Source: Larix sibirica
Lineage: Eukaryota > Streptophyta > Pinopsida > Pinales > Pinaceae
Direction of reading: 5' to 3'
DNA length: 13,071 nt
Assembly (NCBI GenBank): GCA_004151065.3
Contig: NWUY0300016211.1
Span: 477-13,547, forward strand
Part shown: positions 1 through 8,253 of the stretch, piece by piece
How positions within the stretch are numbered: the first letter of the stretch is position 1
Layout: each line of letters begins with the position of its first letter
Notes under the pieces: generated by a model
What the model was told of the DNA's origin: nothing
Seen by the model: only the letters and a program-made list of their open reading frames with translations
Database searches by the model: none
Made by a program: the position numbers and the translations under genes

Positions 1-23
1 ATATATATGGACCTTTGGGTCAC

Positions 24-54
24 TCTTCTTGATTCATGCTTAGACTCAAGAAGA
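24..54. repeat. Short inverted repeat (9-bp stem)
   Basis: The arms TCTTCTTGA (24-32) and TCAAGAAGA (46-54) are perfect reverse complements separated by 13 bases. No coding region or terminator context is visible, so it may simply be a chance hairpin or the edge of a decayed element. Confidence 0.5.
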
Positions 55-1141
55 TGGATACATAAGAATAACCCAAAATGTCGATATATAACTATACTCA
101 AACATAGAAGGCTAAGACAAACAATCACTACAAGGAAAACACAGTTTTGAGGAGGCTTTGGCAAAGGAACTTATCATGTTCCACTTTTAGCAGAGTGGTG
201 TGCAGAGGTATTATTGGAAGTTTTAACTTTGGTGCACCTATTGTAGTTAGACACATGTGTGTGTTGTGCATATCAATGCATTAGGGAGTAACTATGTATA
301 AGCACACCGATATTGACATTTTAAATATGGATCACCTTTGTTGACTCATTCAATATTTTTTTTCTAAAACTCACCATTTTTAAATTTGTTGTTATTGGTG
401 CACTTTAAGCATATTACTACATCCGTGCTACAATAATATATGTTGGGTTTATATTAGCTCAAAAAAAATATTCACACACAAACTAAATATGTAGGACACA
501 AATATATTTTAAACATCACATTGTTTTGATCTTATTTCTCACATATATCTCTTTCCATTGTACATGAGGTCCCTATATATAACATGAGGTGACCATAACA
601 ATGAACATTATTTAAGATATTTTTATTATTATATTTTTCTTATATAAAAAAAATAGTTATGATTTGTATTAAGAAAGTACTGCAGCCGAATTGGTCAACA
701 TGAAAATACAGAAATGCTGAGATATGGTTTGGCATGAGTCCTCAAACCAGAGCTTTAAAAAATAATTGAGATTGTTACTATCATCCTTGTAGAGGATACT
801 TTTGAAATATTACTTAAATAAACGTGACAAAATATTCTTAAAAACAAACAAAATTTACAAAGAATATATAGATAGGCTAATAGTGGATTTACTTGATGTT
901 GATTTCTTCATGGCTAAGTGCATTGTCCGCTTCCATGTTATCTTGGGCCTAGTGTACTTTATCTTACTCTTTAAGGTTGCATGGGGTTTCATCCAATGAA
1001 GGGTGAGGATTTGTAGTTACAAAGTGAGAACCTTTACTTAGATTTTAGATTGAGTTATGGAGCATTGCAATTTCAACCTCAAGAACTTGAATTTGCTATT
1101 GCAGGAAAACTAGTTCTTCAACCTATTTAATATAATTTTAT
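55..1141. other. No supported gene
   Basis: About 1.1 kb of A+T-rich sequence. The only open frame of any length (802-999, plus strand) starts at TTG, and its translation is dominated by A/T-rich codons with no motif I recognise. No repeat boundary, tRNA-like fold or LTR end could be made out. Confidence 0.6.
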
Positions 1142-1663
1142 CATAAGAACATCTCTGAATAACTCAAAATATTCCTTGAAATACTCATCCCTAACTTATC
1201 TATCTATACACATTCTTAGTATTGTATGTAGACAACTGTGCATGATTTACATTTACCGGTTATAATGTCATTATCAAATTTCATGAGTTATTCCTTCATA
1301 TACCCACTTAATGATTAGGTATGTCTCCATATGGATGTATGATTTTTGTTCATCTTCTTTCTTTTTATTTATGTATAATCTTTTGTCTTCTTAATATCCA
1401 TCCGCATCTTCCATAGTCATAAGCTTGTTGTAGTGTGTATCTATTGTGCCATTTTTTTTAAATTCTAGATTTTGAGTCATTCATCTGGACTATATCATCT
1501 TCATATAAAAGGTTTCTTTAGCTTACCTTTTATCATCTAATGGTTTTTCTATTGGTACTCTCAACCAATTCATGATATCCAGGGTTTTCCCTTAATTACA
1601 CTTAGCCATTACATCATCAAGGTTTTTCATTGTTCTATGTTTAACCATTACAAGAGGATTTTG
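1142..1663 (-). pseudogene. Vague decayed reading frame downstream of the G-patch relic
   Basis: One minus-strand frame can be read for 174 codons from 1663 down to 1142 with 11 stops, most of them clustered toward the low-coordinate end. The first two thirds has about five stops and reads like protein, rich in Lys, Asp, Glu and Met, with pieces such as MKNLDDVMAKC and MTMEDADGY. The overall stop density is only slightly below what A+T-rich random sequence gives, so the coding call is weak. It lies downstream of, and on the same strand as, the G-patch and zinc-knuckle motifs, so it could be the next part of the same dead element. I see no reverse-transcriptase motif such as YxDD and no retropepsin DTG or DSG motif, and cannot name a domain. 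Confidence 0.22.
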
Positions 1664-1933
1664 GATTACCATGAACCATTACAAGATGAAAACACTCATG
1701 ATGTGAAAATAAAGTGACAAATTTGATCTTACCATGGGAACTTGACATTACTCTTTTGACTTCCCCTTAATGACAACTAACTTTTGAAGACCATCAAACT
1801 CATGGATTTTTATGTGGGGATTTTGTTCTACATTTGAAAATTTTACCTTGTATAATATTAACATAAGAGTGACTTTTTTCCATTCATTCACATCTATCTA
1901 ACCATAGTTTACCAGTACGCGAGTCTTGATATT

Positions 1934-1996
1934 TCAATGGTCATGATTTTTCAAGCCACAAATACTACAAATACACAAATTCCAACACTTAGCTTG
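1934..1996 (-). pseudogene. Damaged zinc-knuckle-like motif (Gag-like)
   Basis: Read from 1996 downward, the minus strand gives a Cys-rich stretch ending in CSICGLKNHDH and a stop. This has the spacing C-x2-C-x4-H of a CCHC zinc knuckle, with Cys codons at 1967-1969 and 1958-1960 and His at 1943-1945. The last Cys, expected five codons after the His, is missing, and a TGA (1934-1936) falls inside the expected motif. Zinc knuckles bind nucleic acid in the Gag proteins of LTR retrotransposons. The position 200-300 bases downstream of the G-patch motif on the same strand supports one decayed polyprotein. Three conserved positions are not conclusive, and chance remains possible. Confidence 0.3.
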
Positions 1997-2103
1997 CACA
2001 TGTCATGTTATACACAATCGTGACAATTGTTTTCCTTTCTCTGAACCTGGTTTGTTGTACTAGTACCGGTACTAGCAAATGAATGATTTTGTGTAGAAGT
2101 TTT

Positions 2104-2545
2104 TTATTTCACAAATTTAAAGTCCCCATTACCCATTTGACCATAATAACCAAGACCTTCATTTCTTAGTCATACACATAGCTCTACAGGCTTCTAGATT
2201 CCTTTCCCACTTTTTCCTAAACCTTTTCCATTAAATCCCATTTTGTTCATGAGCTTGGAGCAGATTCCGTAATTTTGTATGCCTTTCAAAACAACCAATT
2301 TCATCATCTTCCCTGTTAGGTTCACTTTCAAAAATATCACAAGGATCATCTTAATTAATCTCATAACATGAGATAAACATATGTATATCATCATTATCAA
2401 CATCAATCACATTATTGGTATCACAAGAACTATCAAGATTTTGAATCAAATCACTTGTTTCACAAGTTACATCACACATTAGTGATTCTTGGTTCATTTT
2501 TTCACTTTGCTTTCTAGCGCTAACAACACATTTTCCATTTCCCAC
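2104..2545 (-). pseudogene. Decayed retroelement polyprotein segment with a G-patch
   Basis: Two overlapping minus-strand frames together read as one decayed protein. From 2545 down, one frame gives an acidic Asp/Glu/Asn-rich stretch with a TAA at the end of its first 64 codons, then continues into a second acidic stretch with FESEPNREDDEIGCFERH. Near 2260 the sense passes to the neighbouring frame, which carries a G-patch core (2197-2259): KLMNKMGFNGKGLGKSGKGI. After a TAG (2194-2196) the same frame continues with KPVELCV, a TGA, then LRNEGLGY, and stops at 2104-2106. A G-patch followed by a P-I/V-E-x and a GLGY motif is known from RNA-processing proteins and from some plant Ty3-like retroelement polyproteins. 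Given the decay and the neighbouring retroelement debris, a dead retrotransposon is more likely than a host G-patch gene. At least one frameshift and three stops show it is not functional. Confidence 0.5.
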
Positions 2546-2599
2546 AAGTATTGGTTCAATGATTATAACATTTGATCTTTCTTATCATGAAGTTTTAAA

Positions 2600-3224
2600 A
2601 ATATCAATCACCCATTAATCCAATGAATCCAACCTTTCTTCTAGCTCACTGATGCATTGAGTACTAAAGGTGAAAAATTCTTGATATATATCTATATCAC
2701 ATTATCTAAGTTTTGAAGGACTAGGGGATTACATATGTGAGGGAGATAGTAATCCAAGAGACAGGGGTTGTGTCTAAATACATCTTTAAAACACTTAAGC
2801 ACAACCAAGCATAGCTCAACATGTGTGTGTCACACGTGTGTGTGTGTGTGTGTGTGAAACAAAAATTTCCACAACAACACATATCATACATGTTCATATG
2901 TCATACTTAGATCACCCCATAAGGTAATTAGAACCAAGATGTAACCAACACCTTTGAAGTGAGGAATACAAGTTTCATGTATATTGATGAGGGAAGATAT
3001 CAAAATCCTTGATTTTTTCCTCATTCTTTACACCAGTTGATTATTTTGGTCTAACTACTTGAATAATCATCCACTCATTCAACCACATAGTTGGTTATCA
3101 ACTATTGACCAATTGTGTCTAGAAGATTTAGAGGTGTGATGGAATTCCACAACCTACTATTGCAACACCCTCCATCAACACAATTATTTGGAGTTTCATG
3201 ATGTTAAATTACTTTTGTAATCAA
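2600..3224 (-). mobile_element. Probable copia LTR-derived sequence
   Basis: This stretch lies directly 3' of the copia polyprotein end and the G9 tract on the minus strand, exactly where a 3' LTR would sit. No coding frame is visible. I could not find a second copy in the window or a convincing TG...CA pair, so neither end is fixed and the low-coordinate limit is a guess. The assignment rests on position alone. Confidence 0.3.
2831..2856. repeat. (GT)n microsatellite with a CACACGTGTG palindrome
   Basis: An uninterrupted GT run covers 2836-2856 (ten repeats plus a G). It begins inside the 10-bp perfect palindrome CACACGTGTG (2831-2840), which contains the G-box core CACGTG. A short TGTGTGT run lies just upstream (2824-2830). 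The tract lies inside sequence that may belong to the copia LTR. A G-box could be regulatory in plants, but next to a GT run it is easily produced by replication slippage. Confidence 0.9.
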
Positions 3225-3233
3225 CCCCCCCCC
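3225..3233 (-). other. Polypurine-tract-like G9 run after the copia coding end
   Basis: Nine consecutive C on the plus strand read as GGGGGGGGG on the minus strand, directly after the copia RNase H C-terminus. In plant Ty1/copia elements a G-rich polypurine tract primes plus-strand DNA synthesis immediately upstream of the 3' LTR. The position is right. The tract lacks the usual flanking A residues, and the LTR start is not clear. Confidence 0.4.
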
Positions 3234-3371
3234 AGTTGCAACTTCTTGAATCCCACGCATAGTCCAAAGTTTCACAAGCTTAGCTTTGGATAGAGACTTT
3301 GTAAAGATATTATTTATCTAATCAATTGTCTATCCCAAATAAACAAGATTCTAAACATTTTCTTGTACTAA
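3225..3371 (-). pseudogene. Ty1/copia polyprotein fragment (C-terminal end of RNase H)
   Basis: The minus-strand frame from 3371 down covers 49 codons, including LVQENV, then NLVYLG, then the key block NNIFTKSLSKAKLVKLW (core IFTKSL at about 3291-3314), then MRGIQEVATGGG. This matches the conserved end of plant Ty1/copia polyproteins, where RNase H finishes with a (A)DIFTK(P/S)L motif followed by a K-F/L-x-K-x-(R/W)-x-x-x-G helix. RNase H degrades the RNA of the RNA-DNA hybrid during reverse transcription. Three stops interrupt the frame before IFTKSL (one in VQENV*N, one after YLG, one after TID). Sequence above about 3395 shows no further copia motif, so the upstream polyprotein, including the catalytic RT and integrase parts, is gone or not recognisable. 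A non-functional relic in minus orientation. Confidence 0.75.
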
Positions 3372-3847
3372 CTATTCTTGGTGTTTTGTCACCAACTTGT
3401 GCCAAGAGGAACTTACTCAAGTGTTGTGTTGCTTGAGTATCAGATCAAATGATAAAAGTAAAAGTAAAAAGGAATAGTAGGAAATAGAAACATCCTACAC
3501 TATTCTATGCTAGGTAAAAGTGATAAACCTTGGGCTAAAAACATAACATACACAACCTAAAACAAATAATGAGCCCCATTATATTAATATGAAAAGAAAA
3601 GAATGAGAGTACAATGCCTTGGTGTTGATGAATGAAGATGGAGACTCCAAATCTAAAATATGGTAGGGTTCTTATTCTCCTCTAGTGCTCCACTCCTAGC
3701 CATTGATGGTGTAGTATGGTCTCCAATGGTATAAATAAAAATACAAATGTGGGAACTCTCTTTGTAGGAAATCTAGTAGCATAACCTTACATGTGTTTAG
3801 TTGTGAGTGAATGACCATGAGGTATTTATTAATTTATGGAAATGGAT
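3372..3847. other. No gene; 8-bp hairpin at 3414-3439
   Basis: No coding frame was found here. TACTCAAG (3414-3421) and CTTGAGTA (3432-3439) form a perfect 8-bp inverted repeat with a 10-base spacer, close to where copia similarity ends. A TATAAATA string occurs near 3730, but no transcript downstream can be supported. Confidence 0.5.
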
Positions 3848-3974
3848 GTGGACATCTTTAGGACTAGATCCAATGTTAATAATCCATTTTCATTAATGAA
3901 TTAGTGGGATAGTGATAGCTATTAGAGATTGGATCAAAGGCTATGTTTAGTAATAATGGATTAGTGATGTCCAC
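3848..3974. repeat. Nested imperfect inverted repeat, possible decayed MITE
   Basis: GTGGACATC (3848-3856) pairs with GATGTCCAC (3966-3974), and inside it GATCCAAT (3867-3874) pairs with ATTGGATC (3928-3935). The order is that of a hairpin, but the spacing on the two sides is unequal (10 versus 30 bases between arms), so the structure is imperfect. A short internal element with terminal inverted repeats would look like this after decay. No flanking target duplication was identified, so the class is unproven. Confidence 0.4.
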
Positions 3975-4386
3975 TTTCAACCACTACACCTTTTTGAAAG
4001 GCGAACAATATTGATGAGAATTTGAATTATGTTTTCGAGGCCACCTTGGGGTTTTTTAGGATTTTAGTGTGATGACCGTGCATGGATTTTTAGGGGAATT
4101 CCACATAATGAATTTTTTATGGTCAAATTTAGGTTTGGATCGATTTTTTATCACAATACCAAGGTCATATGATGATGGAGATGATGGAAATGGGTCTTGT
4201 AAAAAGGTGATGATGCTCATGACAAAATGGGTCAACAAAATCAAGCTATTAACAATTTACCCTTTATGTATGAGGTTAGGAGCACATCGTATGGTCGGAA
4301 TACATATTAGGTTTCTATCTCTTCAATATATGAGAGAACGTGACAATCTAAGCATGGAGTAGGATTAGGTGAATAGAAATAATCTC
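3975..4386. other. No supported gene
   Basis: A plus-strand frame of 97 codons (4069-4362) and a minus-strand frame of 62 codons (4056-4244) overlap here. Neither shows a motif I recognise. The plus frame contains a run coding DDGDDG from a GATGAT-like simple sequence. It could be the first part of the decayed region that follows, but this cannot be shown. Confidence 0.4.
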
Positions 4387-5140
4387 CACTTTGGAGGGGC
4401 CATGGAGACCCACCCGCAAACAACCAACCAAAGGGATAAGGTGTGTATATATTCTAAAGGAAGTAGGCATCCCATGCTCGTCATGGAGTATCAATACAAT
4501 ATGGGATCTTGAGACCTCATGGGGCATAATCAAAGTACATGAATATATGATTTAATATAATACATCATGAAAATGAGGTCCAAATGGGACTTGATACAAG
4601 TACATAAATGTGATCCATATCACATCTGATCTAAAATATATGAGGAGGAACAATCACATCTAATAGGATGAAAAATCATAGTAAGTAAATCCTTGTTGAG
4701 TACTTAAGGGGCCATATCATGAGAGACTCATCACATGTGGATTGAGAAGTGTGAGAGAGAACCAAATAGATCTAATGAACTGTAATTAAAATTGGATCAT
4801 TGTTTCCAATGTATCCCAGACATAAAGGGAAGATACTAACTGAATGGATTTTGAAAGAGACTCAAGAACTAGAGGGATTCATGAATGTCAAGGGTCTTCA
4901 ACCAAACTGGAATAATAAACCAACCATAAAGTATGATTCTCAATGAAATGATAATATGTTGAACTCAATCATGTGAGAATGAACCTATCCAAGGGGAATG
5001 AGGTCTCACTTTGTTTGGTAGAAGTTAGTCCATCAATGATGGAAATGGAACCAAGGTACAAAATGCCTCTAGACCTATCCTGTAGAATGAGTGTGTTGAA
5101 GTCGATAGAGGGGGTTCTACTAAAACCAAAGCAATTATAG
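4387..5140 (+). pseudogene. Unidentified decayed coding region, three frames
   Basis: Protein-like sense passes through three plus-strand frames. From 4387 to 4785 one frame has 133 codons with seven internal stops (five TGA, two TAA) between protein-like pieces such as SRHPMLVMEYQYN. A second frame is open for 55 codons (4779-4943) and includes ILTEWILKETQELEGFM. A third is open for 61 codons (4955-5137) and includes MEMEPRYKMPLDLSCRM. The handover points are close together and fit single-base indels. I do not recognise the protein. A transposable-element protein is the likeliest source from the surroundings, with decayed exons of a host gene as the alternative. There is no catalytic or metal-binding motif to name. 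Open runs of this length occur by chance in A+T-rich DNA, so the call rests on their adjacency and composition. Confidence 0.33.
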
Positions 5141-5837
5141 GTTCTTTGTTTATTAGCACAAGGAATGATACAAGGGTGTGCGATGAAATGAGTATTGAGA
5201 CAAAAGGGGGTGGAGGATCAAATAATGGTAGACACTATACTTCCTTTGTTTAGAGCATAAAGGCATGGTTGACATGATAGTGAAGGATTACATTGGAGGG
5301 TTCCATGGGTGACTCATCACACGATAATTTGAAAAAAGGAAACTAGAGGCACTTCCATAAGAGATCATATACATTTTGGAGTGGCACTATTGAATTTTTT
5401 TAATTGTTTCCCAAATAATGGGGGTGTTTGAGTAAAAATAAAACCAATGGGATAAGCATTCAAAATGCAACCAATTGATCAACTACAAGTGTGATAGAAA
5501 GTGAAAGTAACTAATGGTAGAACGTTGGAGGTAATATCCTTGCGATTAAATGAATGGTAGCAGTATAATGTAACTTTTATTGTATGGATGGATAGAGGGG
5601 ATTGTGATATGTAAAATGAAACAACAATTCCATAATGTGGGAGTCCAAGGGTAAACCAACGAGTGAGGTGAATAAGAATATGAGAGTAAATTTAGTGTCA
5701 TATACTACCAAGAAATAATAGCATGGGTACTAAAATGCACATGGGCACTATTGAGTGGTGACCCATGAAGGTAAGGCACTACTATTGTGAAATGGTGAAT
5801 GTAAGGGTCGTTATGCTAGGCTACTTTCCCAAAAAAG
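5141..5837 (+). pseudogene. Possible continuation of the decayed coding region
   Basis: The frame that is open at 4955-5137 continues with frequent stops but keeps protein-like blocks, for example KGVEDQIMVDTILPLFRA and TNGRTLEVISLRLNEW, the latter followed after a TAG by more sense near 5560-5610. A further block near 5765-5840 reads MKVRHYYCEMVNVRVVMLGY. No domain is recognised. The stop density is close to random, so this is an extension by continuity rather than an independent call. Confidence 0.22.
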
Positions 5838-5870
5838 ATTTATTTATTTATTTATTTTGGGGGGGAGGGG
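5838..5870. repeat. (ATTT)5 microsatellite followed by a G7AG4 tract
   Basis: Five ATTT units occupy 5838-5858, directly followed by seven G, one A and four G (5859-5870). The purine tract resembles an LTR-retrotransposon polypurine tract. The next bases (TCCTATAGG) do not look like a TG-starting LTR, so a retroelement role is not supported beyond base composition. Confidence 0.85.
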
Positions 5871-6252
5871 TCCTATAGGCATAAAATCGGTTCAAAAAAT
5901 AGGTTTAATGCATGATATGAAGTAGAGGAAAATCACATATATGTCGTTTTGAGGATTTATACCTATAAGGATGATCATATGTGAAGGAGAAATGTGGTCC
6001 TGTTAAAACCTATTCCTATTCAAATGGAAGCAATATTAGAGTGTAAAAGTGATTTCTAAATAAAACAGATCATGAAAGTAGCATAAAAAATAAAGGTATG
6101 GCCTAAATTACATGCACTAAAATGATAACGAGAAATCATTGGATTCCATAAAAATTTAATCACAAAATAATGACGATGCAACTGAGAAGAGAACAATATA
6201 AAGAATCTAATGGGATGAGTGGAACATCAAATGAAGGTCATTATGAAGTTGC
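5871..6252. other. No supported gene
   Basis: Short protein-like pieces appear in more than one plus-strand frame, but none is long enough or recognisable enough to call. This is probably the same decayed block that lies on either side. Confidence 0.35.
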
Positions 6253-6681
6253 ATGGATAAAAAGAAAAATCCTATAAATGGAGTAGGTTCTATGAAATTG
6301 AAAAGTATTGTCAGTGTTCATCATTTAAGGAGCTCATTGGACATAATCTTTAAAGAGATGATATCTTCAATTCCGATCATTAATTTTCAATTCCACAAGT
6401 TGAAGCTTAGTGTTCTCTCCCATATCTTTAATTTTTTCATTTTAGTTTTTATTTTATGGATTCTTGGGCTTGTGGGAGACTCAAGAAATTTGTTTCCCAT
6501 CACCATAGATTTAAAGCCTTTTCCAATGACACACTCGAAGAAAAGGGGTCAACAAGTGAAACCCTCTCATGCTTGTGGGAAAAAAAGGTGTGATCCAACA
6601 TCACACTTGTTAGGTGAAAACGTGAAAACTGTTTGCATTTTTTCAATGATGAGGTGTGCATTGGTGTCACACTTTTTCTAG
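6253..6681 (+). other. Open frame of 142 codons, status uncertain
   Basis: This is the longest uninterrupted ATG-to-stop frame in the window. The predicted product starts MDKKKNPINGVGS, has a hydrophobic stretch at about residues 58-75 that could be one membrane segment, and then a basic, Cys-containing tail (CGKKRCDP near residue 108). I recognise no family. The next decayed coding region, which begins with ATG at 6748, lies in the same frame after the TAG at 6679-6681 and several more stops. Against a real gene: another plus frame across the same bases also reads plausibly, the hydrophobic part comes from a T-rich run, and no promoter or splice structure is evident. It may be a decayed element leader or a chance frame. 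Confidence 0.22.
6588..6606. repeat. Short hairpin (7-bp stem, 5-base loop)
   Basis: GTGTGAT (6588-6594) and ATCACAC (6600-6606) are perfect reverse complements around CCAAC. No T-run or factor context marks it as a terminator. Similar GTGT/CACAC strings recur at about 6655-6675. Confidence 0.5.
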
Positions 6682-6747
6682 ATGTGAAATTAGGCTATAG
6701 TTGTTAGTGAAAAAAGTGAACATTGACTATTTGAATTTTTGGATAAA

Positions 6748-7896
6748 ATGCAACCAAGAGGGTTAAATGTTGAAAGAGAGACTTACTAACCCTTTGGGAG
6801 AATATTCATAGATCCATTTGTGCAAGGGATGCTCATATACTATGGTCTTCTCAAGTTCCTTGAGAACCCATTGATGCAAGTGAGTGATCTTCTACTAATG
6901 AAGATCGTTGAGTGTTATGATGTAGATGTGGGGGCATTAATACTGTAGGGTGAGTGGATAGAGTTCACATTTCCGAATGTTTAGTTCACGATGGGCCTAC
7001 TAATGTATGGAGTGATAGATGGCATACAACTATTTGTCTATGGGATCAACCCATGGAGGATTTTTTAGAGGCTCAATGCATCGAGTGTGCAATGATGCAT
7101 GACTCCTTGATACACATGGAGGACATTGAGTCACTGAAGACTCAAGCAATGGTGGCAGGATTCATACGAGTGATGGGATCATGGGGACCCCATCGAATTA
7201 CTATCAGTTAGATGATGAATGTAGAGTAGGTTCTAGCAACAACCTAGTTTGGATGGGCCTATATGTTTCTTATTGCAGCTCGGTGACAACTGTCCTAGTG
7301 TAGAAAAACACACTGTGGGGACTTTGGATTTGATACCTTTATATGTTCCTTCTTATTTCATAGGTTTCCAATATTGTGACCCCATCATGATATTTATCAT
7401 GAAGGACATATGAAGCACCGCATGTGAATATAGAGTGATCAGATGCTCGAGAGGGGAGGAGGTGCCATGGGAAATGTCTTCCATTTAGATTTATTTTCCC
7501 AGTGGCACCAACTTCCTATTATTATTGAGGATTGTCCATATGTAGGTATGAATTACTAGGGATATATAGAGATCCCATGATCATGAGGCTAGGAATGGGG
7601 ACCTGAGGGTGAGTATGACTTAGTTAAATTTCAAGATGTTTTTACATAGTAGCATAGATTGTAGCTAGAATTCTTATGTGATCTATGTTACTAATGAATC
7701 TCTTCTCATGTGTGTGTGGAGAAGGGACTAGTGCACCTAGTGGGATATTAGAGGCGATGCATTCAAGTCAAGGAGGTAAATTCTATCCCACTATCATAGA
7801 GATGTAGATTCAGGGATAATGTAGTCTTGGACGGTATCCACAAAGACATTGTCCAACTCTTGGCAAGAGGGACTGATGACGTAACATTCCAACCTT
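6748..7896 (+). pseudogene. Decayed coding region interrupted at its end by the retrocopy
   Basis: Starting at ATG 6748, protein-like sense runs for about 1.15 kb through all three plus frames. The first frame reads MQPRGLNVERETY, a TAA, then PFVQGMLIYYGLLKFLE and CYDVDVGALIL to a TAG at 6946-6948. Sense then moves to the frame open for 85 codons at 6954-7208, with WSDRWHTTICLWDQPMEDF. A second frame holds about 7154-7285 (YYQLDDECRVGSSNNLVWMG) and the first frame about 7240-7410. The last part (about 7320-7894) is again in the 6954 frame, with many stops, and includes RDNVVLDGIHKDIVQLLARG before the stop at 7896. The block near 6890-6990 (acidic, then GEWIEFTFPN) loosely recalls plant-mobile-domain or Gag-type proteins in layout, but I cannot confirm any family. 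Several frameshifts and more than ten stops rule out function. Confidence 0.42.
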
Positions 7897-7903
7897 AGAC
7901 ATT
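7889..7903. repeat. Target-site duplication, left copy (15 bp)
   Basis: CCAACCTTAGACATT here is identical to 9385-9399. The two copies bracket the 1.48-kb insertion, and this one adjoins its poly(T) end. The bases outside the match differ (T at 7888 versus G at 9384), so the match ends cleanly. A 15-bp duplication is typical of target-primed reverse transcription by LINE machinery. Confidence 0.88.
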
Positions 7904-7910
7904 TTTTTTT

Positions 7911-8253
7911 GTAAGCTGCAGAGGAGTTTATATTAAAGTACGAAAAAATATTACATGCATAAGATAAACAAGAGTTATGAGAGCACTTTGAGGCCTCTCA
8001 TGGAGCAAAAACCTCAAACTATGGCCCTGATGGACCTTCCCAGAAATAAGCTTATAGTCTAGATTATCACCGGTGTATAGTTCATAGATGAAATTACAAA
8101 AAATGATAATAAGAATAGGCTATACCTATTACAAAAGAGCCTAGAACGAATTCTAACATGAGCAGTAACCATTAAACCAAAAAAACTTGTAGTCCCCAAA
8201 ATAGAACGAGATTCATACCTGACGGTGGCATAGAATAAGAGATAGACACATAA
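7911..8253 (-). other. 3' untranslated part of the retrocopy
   Basis: On the minus strand this follows the TAA at 8254-8256 and ends in TTAATATAAACTCC, CTGCAGCTTAC and then the A-tail. No frame of note is present. A final AATATA followed closely by an A-tail fits a polyadenylated RNA template. The ending resembles plant LINE 3' ends in general character only. Confidence 0.5.

Noticed and set aside
802-999. 65-codon plus-strand frame
   Set aside because: It starts at TTG, which is not a credible plant start, is A/T-driven in composition, and has no motif.
2831-2840. G-box (CACGTG) as a light or stress promoter element
   Set aside because: It lies at the edge of a GT/CA simple repeat, where it can arise by slippage, and no gene start lies nearby.
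4056-4244. 62-codon minus-strand frame opposite 4069-4362
   Set aside because: Overlapping frames on both strands with no motif; at least one is a shadow, and neither can be supported.
5859-5870. G7AG4 tract as a polypurine tract marking a second LTR
   Set aside because: No TG-starting LTR follows, and no second copy of the adjoining sequence was seen in the window.
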